Assembly (NCBI RefSeq): GCF_018524365.1
Contig: NZ_JAEKFT010000004.1
Span: 1-64,000, forward strand
Origin: Denitromonas iodatirespirans
Lineage (GTDB): Bacteria; Pseudomonadota; Gammaproteobacteria; Burkholderiales; Rhodocyclaceae
Length of the DNA: 64,000 nucleotides
Direction of reading: 5' to 3'
The notes under the pieces were generated by a model, which did not search any database, had not been told where the DNA came from, and worked only from the letters and a program-made list of their open reading frames with translations. This document shows positions 1-8,392 of this stretch, in pieces. Each line of letters starts with the position of its first letter. The stretch's first letter is position 1. A program made the position numbers and the translations under genes.

Positions 1-3000
1 CATTGGTGACCGTCACCGCGATGGCCTGGGTGTCGGTGGTGGTGCCGTCGCTCACCTGCACGGTGACGTCGTAGATGTTGTCACCGCCGACATCGGTGGG
101 GGCTTCGAAGTTGGGCGCGGCGTTGAAGCTGAGCACGCCGGTGCTGCTGTCGATGCTGAACCGGGCCGCATCGGCGCCGCCTGCGATGCTGTAGCTCAGC
201 GTGTCGCCCACATCGGCGTCGGTGGCGGTGACGGTGGTCACGGCCGTCTGGTTCTCGGCCGCGTTGAGGTTGGCGCTGGCGCCGCCGCCGTCGCTGGTGA
301 TGGTCGGGGCGTCGTTGACCGCAGTGATGTTGATCGTCGCGGTATCCGAATCGGTCAGCGCGCCCCCCGAACCGCTGTTGCCCAGATCGTTGGCCTGCAG
401 TGTCAGGGTGTCGCTGGACGGCGGCGTATCGCTGTTGATGACATAGCTCAGCGTACCGCCCGAGGTGCCGGCAAGCAGCGTGTTGATCTGCGTGACGGTA
501 CCGGTGAGCGTGATGCTGTTGCTGCCCGAACCGGACACGCTCACCCCGGTGCTGCCGGCCGTCGCGCTCAACGTGCCCGAAACAACGGACACCGTTGCCT
601 GCACACCGACGCCGCCGTCGTCGACATCGGCAATGCTCAGACCGGTGCCGTGCAGCGTGAGCGTGGTCTGCTCGGTGGCGTTGTAGCTTGTGGGGACGAT
701 GGTGGCGGTCGGCGCATCATTGAGCGCATTGACGGTGATCGCGACGTTGTCGGTATCCCGCTGGCTCAGATCCGAGGCCAGTACCTCGATTTCACTGGTA
801 CCCAATGCACGGTTGTAGACGCGCGCTTCGTCGATCCGCCCAGTGAAGTCGTAGCCGGCCCCCCCTGCGCCATGCGTGCCGATGAAGCTATCGGGCCCGC
901 CACCCACGCCGCCCCAGTCGATGGCGGTGATGCTGTTGCTTGTCGCCACTGCGATGCCGTCGAGATACAGCACCTGCGTGTGGCTCCCCGAATCGATCGA
1001 GAACGCGACGTGATGCCATCCGCTGCCGGCGAGCGTCGTCGCATACACGGTGAAGTTGTAAGTGAAACCGTCGTTGTAGAAACCCTTGAGCTTGCCCCCC
1101 TGGTCGAGACGCAAGCCGACAATGTCGCCCAGCGAGATCACCTCCGCACCGTTCGTGTCCGCGCTCGTCAGGTCGACCCACGCCGACACGGTAATGCTGG
1201 CCGGCATGCCGTACAGACCGCTGACCTGCACGTAGCCGGTACCGGACAGACCCAGGACATCGCCCCGCGTGGCGTCGTCGACCGCGCTGACATTGACCGG
1301 CGTGCCCACATTGCCCGCGGCGGGACTGGTATCGTCGCCCAGAGCGCCGGTGTTGTCGAAAGCATAGCGCCCGATCAGGGCGGTATCGATATCAAGACTG
1401 AGCAGCGAGCTGCCGAGCGTGGTGAGCGTGAGCGTCGCGCCACCGTTGTAGTCGGCGGTTGGCGTATAGCTCAGCCCGTTCAAGGCGTTGTTGATATCCG
1501 TGACCGTTCCACGGAACGTCATGGTCGCGTCCGCCGTACCGTCGCCACTGATGAAACTCAGGCCGGTGGTGCCGGCGAGCGTCAACGCACCGTGGGTGAC
1601 CGACAGCGAGACCTCCACCGGATTGCCGCCCGCGTCGGGGTCGCTCACCGAAATGGCGTTGCCATTGCCCACGGAAAACACAAGCGCCGTGTCTTCGTTG
1701 GTGCTCTGCGCACCGGGCACGGTATTCACAGGCGCGGCAAGCCCGTACTCATATGCGCCGATATCAGCGCTGGCGTCGCGGGTGACACCGCGTTGATCGG
1801 TCGCGGGCGCGATTGCGTCGGCGGCGTTGTAGGCGATGCTCGACGAGGCAATCGCATGCACATACTGACCGCTACCGCTATCCACGGACACGGCCGCCAA
1901 ACCCGGATCGCTTGTCTGATCTGTACCATCGAGCGTGAAACCCGAGTAGCTCTCAACGATGTTGTGCCCGCCACTGGTGACGGCACCGGTGATATCACCG
2001 CCATTGAACTGCGAAGTATTGTCCGCCACGATCGAGTTGCTCAGCGTGGCCGAGCCACCGGACAGGTAAATCCCGCCGCCGCTGCCAGTGCTGGTCGTCG
2101 CATTGCCTGCGATGGTCACGAAGTCGAGCGTCGCGCTGCCCCCCGCAACCGTGAGACCGGCGCCATTGTACGGTGTCGTGTTGCCACTGACCGTCACGTT
2201 GATCATCGACAAGCTGCCGCTGGCCAGGTAAATCCCAACGTCCGAGTTGCCGTAGACCGAGACACGCTCCAGGGTTGCCGAACCGCTGTTGTAGAGGCCG
2301 CCACCAGCGTTGTTGACCACCGTGTTGTTGCTGAGCACCACGTCGGTCGCCGAGAACGTACCGGCGTTATTGACCGCTCCACCAAACTGGTTGGTGGTGT
2401 TGGCATCGGAGACTGTCAGGTCGTTCAAAGTCAGTGCCGCGCCGCTGTGGACGTCGAAAACGCGATCGCCCAGCCCGCTCGCGCTGATGGTCGTCTGCCC
2501 CGCACCGGCCCCCTGGATGGCGATGTCGCTGGTGATATCGAGATCGCCGGTAGCGGCAGCATCCTCGTAGAGCCCGGTGATCGACAGCGTATACGTCCCC
2601 GACGAAAGGGAAATGGTGTCGGCCCCTGCAGTGTTGTTGGCGGCGATGATCGCTTCGCGCAGCGAGATCTTGCCGTCCGCGCCCTTGTTGGCGACGAGGT
2701 TGGCGATGGACGAGGTATCGCCATCGGCAACGTCGTTCGTCGTATCGGCAGTGAGACTCCCGAGGGTCCCCTGCCACGACAGCGCCCCCCAATCGCTCAT
2801 GGCCGACACGCTACCGATCTGCCCGACTGCATATTCCAGCGTCCAATCGCCACCCAGCACGGCTGCGCCGGTCAGATCGTCACTGGCCGCCACATCAGCC
2901 CCGGTGAGCACCGCCAGATCGCGCACCAGCGCCTTGCCGGCGTCGTTGCCAGCCACATCGCAGCCGTAGAACAGCAGGTCGGCATCGGCGGTCAGCGCCT

Positions 3001-3406
3001 TCGACCACTGGGCGATCTCGTCGCTGCGCGCCAGCACACAGGCCTCGTCGAGCAGGAAGCTGCCGAACTGGATGGCGCCGGCCTCGCCGTGCGTCAGCAC
3101 GTGAATCGCGCTGACCGGGCCCGAAGCCTGCAGCGTGCGCGATATCTGCGTGATGCCGTCCTCGGCCGGATCGAGCCGCACGATCTCGAGCGGCCGTCCG
3201 GCCTCGATCTGTCGATTCAGGTCTTCGAGCAATACATCGACATCGTTGAGCGAGGCATCGACAAAAACGATTTCGTGCGCGGACTGATCCTGCTGCGTAT
3301 CGAGGCCATGGCTGAGCGTAGCGTCGCCAACCGGCACCAGATCCGCCGAATACAGAATCCGGGCCTCGAGCTGTTCGACCGTCGCAGTCGGCGTCGCCCT
3401 GCTCAT
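1..3406 (-). CDS. Giant LEPR-XLL / DUF4347 surface adhesin, 3' end beyond the window
   Basis: Open from an ATG at 3406 to the window edge (1135 codons seen, no stop). The N-terminus has no Sec signal peptide but carries LEARILYSAD (residues 13-22), a match to the LEPR-XLL motif of giant proteobacterial adhesins. A DUF4347 domain follows (about 46-205) with THGEAG and FYGCDVA motifs. Next come an ISLREAI motif (about 247-253) opening a right-handed beta-helix region, a LamG/jelly-roll domain (about 677-820), and Ig/cadherin-like repeats up to the edge. It starts 4 nt after the stop of an HlyD-type gene, so it is the last visible gene of the export operon and its probable cargo. The family is large, repetitive and cell-surface or secreted; the exact ligand is unknown. 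No RTX nonapeptides are visible, but the C-terminus is missing. Confidence 0.9.
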   Translation of the reverse strand, partial: MSRATPTATVEQLEARILYSADLVPVGDATLSHGLDTQQDQSAHEIVFVDASLNDVDVLLEDLNRQIEAGRPLEIVRLDPAEDGITQISRTLQASGPVSAIHVLTHGEAGAIQFGSFLLDEACVLARSDEIAQWSKALTADADLLFYGCDVAGNDAGKALVRDLAVLTGADVAASDDLTGAAVLGGDWTLEYAVGQIGSVSAMSDWGALSWQGTLGSLTADTTNDVADGDTSSIANLVANKGADGKISLREAIIAANNTAGADTISLSSGTYTLSITGLYEDAAATGDLDITSDIAIQGAGAGQTTISASGLGDRVFDVHSGAALTLNDLTVSDANTTNQFGGAVNNAGTFSATDVVLSNNTVVNNAGGGLYNSGSATLERVSVYGNSDVGIYLASGSLSMINVTVSGNTTPYNGAGLTVAGGSATLDFVTIAGNATTSTGSGGGIYLSGGSATLSNSIVADNTSQFNGGDITGAVTSGGHNIVESYSGFTLDGTDQTSDPGLAAVSVDSGSGQYVHAIASSSIAYNAADAIAPATDQRGVTRDASADIGAYEYGLAAPVNTVPGAQSTNEDTALVFSVGNGNAISVSDPDAGGNPVEVSLSVTHGALTLAGTTGLSFISGDGTADATMTFRGTVTDINNALNGLSYTPTADYNGGATLTLTTLGSSLLSLDIDTALIGRYAFDNTGALGDDTSPAAGNVGTPVNVSAVDDATRGDVLGLSGTGYVQVSGLYGMPASITVSAWVDLTSADTNGAEVISLGDIVGLRLDQGGKLKGFYNDGFTYNFTVYATTLAGSGWHHVAFSIDSGSHTQVLYLDGIAVATSNSITAIDWGGVGGGPDSFIGTHGAGGAGYDFTGRIDEARVYNRALGTSEIEVLASDLSQRDTDNVAITVNALNDAPTATIVPTSYNATEQTTLTLHGTGLSIADVDDGGVGVQATVSVVSGTLSATAGSTGVSVSGSGSNSITLTGTVTQINTLLAGTSGGTLSYVINSDTPPSSDTLTLQANDLGNSGSGGALTDSDTATINITAVNDAPTITSDGGGASANLNAAENQTAVTTVTATDADVGDTLSYSIAGGADAARFSIDSSTGVLSFNAAPNFEAPTDVGGDNIYDVTVQVSDGTTTDTQAIAVTVTN

Positions 3407-3410
3407 GAGG

Positions 3411-4346
3411 CTATCTCGCGGCCGGTAGGCGCGACAATCGTACGTCCAGCAAGAGTGGGCGTGCCGGTCGCGCTGCGGGCGGCTGCGCCTCGCCCGACGC
3501 GCTCGGCATCGGCGCGCCGACGGAAGCGTCAGCCGCAGGGCGCAGCACCGCGAAATCGACATGGCACCGCACGCCGGCGGGCACCGCACCATCGGCATTG
3601 TCGAGCGCCAGACGCACGCGGAAGGTGTTGCTGGCCGCGTCGACCATCGGGTCGACCAGGCTCACCTTGGCCTGCACGGCCGACACGCCTGGCACATCGG
3701 GCTGTACGGAGGCTAGGTCACCCGCGGCAATGGTGCCGAACTGGGCCGCCGGCACGACCACTTCGACCTGCAGTGCATCGAGCGCGGCCAGGTGCAGCAA
3801 GGGGCGATCCTCGACCCGCTCGCCCGGTTGCGTCATCCGGTCGACGACCACACCGTCGAACGGCGCCCTCAGAAAACGCTGGCTCAACTGTGCCTGCGCC
3901 AAGCGCGCCTCGCTGCCCGACACCCGCAGTTGTTCGCGACTCTGGGCCACGCGCTGGCGCGCCACCTCCCGCTCCGCCGCCGCCTGGTCGAGCGCCTGGC
4001 GGGAAATGAAGGCACGCCCATGCAGGTCCACGGCGCGCGCGTAGCGTTGATCGGCGAGCGTCATGTTGGCCCGGGCGGCCCGTAGTTCGGCCGCCACCCG
4101 CGCACGCAAGGTGGCGACGTCGACGTTGGCCGCCTCGACAGCCGATTGCAGCACCACCAGAACCTGGCCCTGTTTGACGCGGTCGCCCCGATCCACCGCC
4201 ACCGATTCGACGACGCCGACCACCGGCGTGCCGATGTCGGCCTCTCGTGCGGGCGTGATCAGACAGCCGAGCGGTATCGCCGATACGCCGAATGCCGCGC
4301 TGGTCAAGATCATGCCGAACAAGCAGTGAATGCGTCGTTGTGTCAT
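3411..4346 (-). CDS. HlyD-family periplasmic adaptor (membrane fusion protein)
   Basis: 311 aa. An N-terminal hydrophobic segment (about residues 8-30) acts as signal or anchor. It is followed by a split biotinyl-lipoyl barrel-sandwich domain (GVVESVAVDRGDRVKQGQVL and, after the hairpin, RAPFDGVVVDRMTQPGERV). A roughly 90-residue alpha-helical hairpin rich in Ala/Arg/Gln and a beta-barrel lie around and after it. The start at 4346 shares one base with the TGA of the SecA-like gene (TGATG), so translation is coupled. HlyD adaptors normally bridge an inner-membrane energiser to an outer-membrane channel. Here the partners appear to be the SecA-like ATPase and the M50-HlyD protein, because no ABC or RND pump is encoded nearby. 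Confidence 0.85.
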   Translation of the reverse strand: MTQRRIHCLFGMILTSAAFGVSAIPLGCLITPAREADIGTPVVGVVESVAVDRGDRVKQGQVLVVLQSAVEAANVDVATLRARVAAELRAARANMTLADQRYARAVDLHGRAFISRQALDQAAAEREVARQRVAQSREQLRVSGSEARLAQAQLSQRFLRAPFDGVVVDRMTQPGERVEDRPLLHLAALDALQVEVVVPAAQFGTIAAGDLASVQPDVPGVSAVQAKVSLVDPMVDAASNTFRVRLALDNADGAVPAGVRCHVDFAVLRPAADASVGAPMPSASGEAQPPAARPARPLLLDVRLSRLPAAR

Positions 4347-6241
4347 CAATCCACTTCTTCGTTGCGTACGGCCATACAAGCGTCCCAGTGGCGCGCGCTG
4401 GCCAGCAGCCGCGCACGCTGGCGCCGGGCCCGGCCCGCGCGCCGGTGCTGGTGGTGCCGCAGGCTCAGCGGAACGAGCTTGTCGGCCAAATCCCGGCAGC
4501 TGCACTTGAGCAGCCAACGGATCATCTTGGTTAACGGCATTGGGGCCGTTTCCATTAGGGGTAGCGTCAGCCAGTGCTCGACACTGCCCGGATCGCCCTG
4601 GCGGGCACATCGCCCGGCCAATTGGCGATCCTGCCGTCTGCAATCGTTCAACTGCAGGCTCAGGACATGCAGCCCACCGGCCGCCACCGCACGGGGACTG
4701 AGTCGAATGTCGGTACCTCGGCCGGCCATATTGGTCGCCACCGTCACCACGCCGGCCGCGCCGGCGGCAGCCACCACGCGGGCTTCGGTGGCGCTCTGGT
4801 CCGCGTTGAGCACCTGATGGACAATGCCCGCGCCTTCGAGCGCCTGCGCGACCCGGGTCGACTGCGTGACGGTGTCGGTGCCGATCAACACGGGCCGTCC
4901 GGCGGCGATCAGCACACGGACCCGAGCGACGAGCGCCTCGACGCAGGCGGCTTCATCGGCGAACACGCGATGCGGCAATTCGCGCCGAAGGCATTCGCGC
5001 CGCAGCGGCATCCGCAACACCGACAGCCCGTACACGCGGGACAGTTCTCGGCGAACTTCACGCAGACTGCCGCTCATCCCGCCGATGCGCGCATACCGCG
5101 GAAAAAAGCGTTGATAGCTCGTCTGCGCCACCGTCGCCAAGGCCGGCGGCGGTTCCAGCCCCTCCTTCAACGCGAGAAGACCGTGCAAACCCTGCCCCCA
5201 GATCCGCCCCTCGGCAATCCGTCCGGTGACCGCATCGACCACGCACACCTGAGCGTCGCGTACCACGTAGTCCCTGCCGGCGAGGTAGCAGTGTCGCGCC
5301 TTCAAGGCCATCACGAGCCACTCGTCGCGGTGCCGCGCGTTGATCCATGCGCCGCCCAGGTCGGGCAGCGACGGCGACTGCAATCGGACCGTCCGGTGCC
5401 GTTCGTCGAGGTGGTAGTCTCGCCCCGCCACCAGCGCGCTGGCCAATCGCCATGCCTGCCAGCAACGCACGCGTTCGGCCGGATCTGGCCGCAGCGCCGA
5501 CACCACCAGGGGCACGGAAGCCTCGTCGACGAGAATGCTGTCCGCTTCGTCGATGAATACGGTATCGAGGCGCGGCAACACCGGTGCGGCGTCCGTCCCT
5601 TCGACGAGCACGCGCGCGCCCACCATCAGCGCCCCGGTCGCGCCGTGCGCGCAGGCCTCGTCGCGCAGGGCGTCGAATACCACGGCCTTCGCGGTGGCAT
5701 ACACCACCTCGGCGCGATAGGCGACGCGCCGCCCCGCCAGCGCATCCGTTTCCGCCACGGTCGCGACTCGCAAGCCCAGCGCGTCGTAGAACGCGGCGAG
5801 CCAGGCCGCATCCCGCTCGACGAGGTAGGGGTTGGCGGTCAGCACATGCACCCGATGCCCGGCGAGCGCCGACACCGCCGCCGCCAGCGCCGTCGCGAGC
5901 GTCTTGCCCTCGCCGGTCGCCATTTCCACCAGACGCCCGTCCATCATCGCCAAGGCGGCCAGCCACTGCACCTCGTACGGGGTGATTCCCAAGTGTTCGC
6001 GACACGCGCGATCGACCCGCGCACAGGCCGCCAGCCACGGCGTGCTGCCGGCCCCGGCATGCATCAGGGATGCCCGCCAGGACATGCTCGGCATACCGCC
6101 CGCGTCGGGCATGTCGCGCAGGCGGGCATACTGGCGGCGATACCGCGCCAGGGCACCGCCGGAAAGCGGCGGCCATCCGAGCGGCCCAGCGCCGGTCGGA
6201 TCGTGCGGACGATCGAGCGCGCGCGCCGGGCTCATGTCCAT
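4346..6241 (-). CDS. Short SecA-like ATPase of the adhesin export operon
   Basis: 631 aa, against roughly 850-900 for housekeeping SecA. Motifs are clear: Walker A MATGEGKT (107-114), Walker B VFIDEADSILVDE (228-240), GLHGLLALKEGL (351-362), GGMSGS (387-392), NMAGRGTDI (504-512) and GRCARQGD (543-550, the arginine-finger motif). After the second ATPase lobe only about 80 residues remain, basic and His/Arg-rich. The helical scaffold/wing domains and the zinc-binding SecB site of normal SecA are therefore absent or strongly reduced. The start (MDMSPARA) shares one base with the stop of the M50 gene. It is probably a dedicated motor for the giant protein; involvement of SecYEG is unknown. It is not the genomic secA. 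Confidence 0.88.
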   Translation of the reverse strand: MDMSPARALDRPHDPTGAGPLGWPPLSGGALARYRRQYARLRDMPDAGGMPSMSWRASLMHAGAGSTPWLAACARVDRACREHLGITPYEVQWLAALAMMDGRLVEMATGEGKTLATALAAAVSALAGHRVHVLTANPYLVERDAAWLAAFYDALGLRVATVAETDALAGRRVAYRAEVVYATAKAVVFDALRDEACAHGATGALMVGARVLVEGTDAAPVLPRLDTVFIDEADSILVDEASVPLVVSALRPDPAERVRCWQAWRLASALVAGRDYHLDERHRTVRLQSPSLPDLGGAWINARHRDEWLVMALKARHCYLAGRDYVVRDAQVCVVDAVTGRIAEGRIWGQGLHGLLALKEGLEPPPALATVAQTSYQRFFPRYARIGGMSGSLREVRRELSRVYGLSVLRMPLRRECLRRELPHRVFADEAACVEALVARVRVLIAAGRPVLIGTDTVTQSTRVAQALEGAGIVHQVLNADQSATEARVVAAAGAAGVVTVATNMAGRGTDIRLSPRAVAAGGLHVLSLQLNDCRRQDRQLAGRCARQGDPGSVEHWLTLPLMETAPMPLTKMIRWLLKCSCRDLADKLVPLSLRHHQHRRAGRARRQRARLLASARHWDACMAVRNEEVD

Positions 6242-8388
6242 CACACCCCCTCCGGATCGAATCGTCCCAACAGCAATTGCCACCCGCGACGCCACAGCAG
6301 CGTCGCCAGCGAACTTCGTCCGTGCTCGAACCGCGCCTGGACACGACCGCCGCTGAAGGCCTGGGGCACGTCCGGCACGATCAGATCGACCCATACCACG
6401 GGCGTCGTCGTGCGCAGCCCTTCCTCGTCCTTCGGGTCGACCGCGAAAGGCCCCCCTGCGGGCATCCCCAACGCGGCCGCGGGCAACTGCCGGCGGGCTT
6501 CGGGCAGTTGCCCGATCAGCTGCGCCGGATGGAAAACGCCGGGCGACTCCGACAAGCGCACGCTCACGCTGCTCAGATCGACCAGGCCGGCCGCATCATC
6601 GTCGGGTACCGCGAGGCGCACCCGCGTGGCACTGCCGTCGCGGATGATGCCGATCTCCTTGCCACGAGGCACAAAGCGTCCGGGCAGATCGCCTTGCGCC
6701 GGCAGCACGAGGCGTCCGGCGATCGCGGCACGTACCGACAGGCCGTCGATCTGCTCCTCGGTGCGTCTCAGCGCACGCTGGACGCTTTCGACGCGCTGCG
6801 CGAACTGGCCAGCGGTCACCGGATCGTCTCTGAGGGCATTGAACAAGGCCGTCTGAAGACCATCGCGCTCACGCACGAGTTGCTCGCGCTCGGCCACCAG
6901 CTCGTCGTCTGCCAGCTGCAAGATGACGTCACCGGGTTCGACATGCTCGCCATGCTGCCGCACCACCGCCGCGACAAAACCGGCCGTTTCGTTCCGGATC
7001 CGTGCCGTGTCGGGCCACCAGGCCACGCCGTGCGCCAGCGTGACATCGGGAACCGGAACGGCGAAAAGGCCGACCGGGACGAGCCCGGCGAGCAGGATGG
7101 CGGCCATGCGGGAACGCAGTCGATTGGATTCGGCCACCCGCCCATCGAGCAGCGCACGAACGGCAGACACGATGGGCGAGAGGAACAACGACCAGACGAA
7201 CCAGAAGCCAGCCAGATAGCCGAGCACCGCGGCCAGATGGCCGAGCCAGAGCGTAATTGCCAGACTGAGCCCGAGCCGGTACAGCCATGACAAGGGCTGA
7301 TAGAGCCACAACCAGGGGGTCTCTCCCCGCAAGGGAATCAGCGGATCTCCCGATTCGTACCCCTGGATCCATCGCTGCAGGTGATCGAGCCACCAGCGAC
7401 GCGAGCGATCGGCCAGATTGGGCAGATCGAGCAGATCCGTGAGCACGAAGTAGCCATCGAAACGCAGCAAGGGGTTGCCGTTGGCAAGCAGGGTCGACAC
7501 CGAGCAGATCACCACCACGGTCAGGGCCACATCGCGCACCAAGCCCGGCTGGACGAGCAGCCAGATGCCCAGGGCGATGGAGGCCATCATCAGTTCGGCC
7601 ATGATGCCCGCGGCGGAAACCACGGCCCGTTGACGGGCCGACCTGAACGCGCTCGCCGCCGAGGCATCGACATAGGGCATGGGCATGAACACGAGCAAGG
7701 CCACACCCCACTCGCTCACTTCGCCATCCCAGCGCCGCACCGCCAGACCGTGCGCCAGTTCATGCACCAGCTTCACGACCGGATAGACCCCCCATAGCAA
7801 CCACAAGCGGCCGTTGCCGTGCAGCAATTGCGAGGCATGCGCGCTGAGGGCATCGGACTGGGTCAGGGCAACCAAGACCGCCAGCACCACGATCACCCAC
7901 CACACCCCCATGGCAATGGGCGTGATCAGCAGCTTCCCCAACGGCGCCAGGGCCTCGAGCACACGCGTGGGGTTGCCCAGCCTGACGCGAAAGGCCAGCG
8001 GGTTGAGCTTCTGGGTCTTGAGACCCTGTCGAGACACACGACGCGAAAACAGGCTGCCGATATCGGCATGGTGGTCGAAATACAACAACCCCGCCGCCTG
8101 CAGACGGACCATGAGCCTCAGCAACGCGCCTTGCGACGGCACGCCATCCCCGAGTTCGGCGCACACCACGTCCCATATGGCCTGTACCGTATGCGCCCCG
8201 GTACACCGCCCCACGAAGGCATAGGCGGCCGCATCGAGCCGAAACACGCGATCGGCCTTGGCCTCATCCGTCAGCACATACCAGACCTGTCCGCGCACCG
8301 TCTGACGACGCACACGCACGCTCGCACGCAAGCACGGGGTGCGCTGGGCCACCCGGAACCACTGATCACTGAAGAGTGACTCGCTCAC
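6241..8388 (-). CDS. PqqD-like / M50 site-2 protease-like / HlyD fusion membrane protein
   Basis: 715 aa from a GTG start 4 nt after the upstream stop; longer upstream starts would run deep into the preceding gene. Residues 1-110 resemble the PqqD-like N-terminus of putative peptide zinc metalloproteases. Several membrane helices follow, with the zinc motif HELAHG (209-214) and a second metal motif NPLLRFDGY (305-313), both typical of M50 site-2 proteases. From about 464 a biotinyl-lipoyl (HlyD) domain begins (GDVILQL), then a coiled coil and second half-barrel. Zn-binding residues are intact, so it could be proteolytically active. I infer an inner-membrane platform that may process or gate the exported protein; similar fusions occur beside peptide and bacteriocin export genes. 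Confidence 0.83.
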   Translation of the reverse strand: MSESLFSDQWFRVAQRTPCLRASVRVRRQTVRGQVWYVLTDEAKADRVFRLDAAAYAFVGRCTGAHTVQAIWDVVCAELGDGVPSQGALLRLMVRLQAAGLLYFDHHADIGSLFSRRVSRQGLKTQKLNPLAFRVRLGNPTRVLEALAPLGKLLITPIAMGVWWVIVVLAVLVALTQSDALSAHASQLLHGNGRLWLLWGVYPVVKLVHELAHGLAVRRWDGEVSEWGVALLVFMPMPYVDASAASAFRSARQRAVVSAAGIMAELMMASIALGIWLLVQPGLVRDVALTVVVICSVSTLLANGNPLLRFDGYFVLTDLLDLPNLADRSRRWWLDHLQRWIQGYESGDPLIPLRGETPWLWLYQPLSWLYRLGLSLAITLWLGHLAAVLGYLAGFWFVWSLFLSPIVSAVRALLDGRVAESNRLRSRMAAILLAGLVPVGLFAVPVPDVTLAHGVAWWPDTARIRNETAGFVAAVVRQHGEHVEPGDVILQLADDELVAEREQLVRERDGLQTALFNALRDDPVTAGQFAQRVESVQRALRRTEEQIDGLSVRAAIAGRLVLPAQGDLPGRFVPRGKEIGIIRDGSATRVRLAVPDDDAAGLVDLSSVSVRLSESPGVFHPAQLIGQLPEARRQLPAAALGMPAGGPFAVDPKDEEGLRTTTPVVWVDLIVPDVPQAFSGGRVQARFEHGRSSLATLLWRRGWQLLLGRFDPEGV

Positions 8389-8392
8389 CGGC

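Noticed and set aside
1-3406. RTX toxin
   Set aside because: No GGxGxD nonapeptides in the visible part; domains are LEPR-XLL, DUF4347, beta-helix, LamG and cadherin-like. The missing C-terminus could still hold RTX repeats.
650-4009. Very long plus-strand open frame (1119 codons)
   Set aside because: It is antisense to the adhesin and HlyD genes and is low-complexity His/Arg/Gly-rich, a by-product of GC-rich codon bias.
4346-6241. Housekeeping secA
   Set aside because: About 250 residues too short, no C-terminal scaffold or zinc tail, and embedded in an adhesin export operon.
4574-6856. 760-codon plus-strand open frame
   Set aside because: Antisense to the SecA-like gene, which has all ATPase motifs; no recognisable domain in the plus-strand frame.
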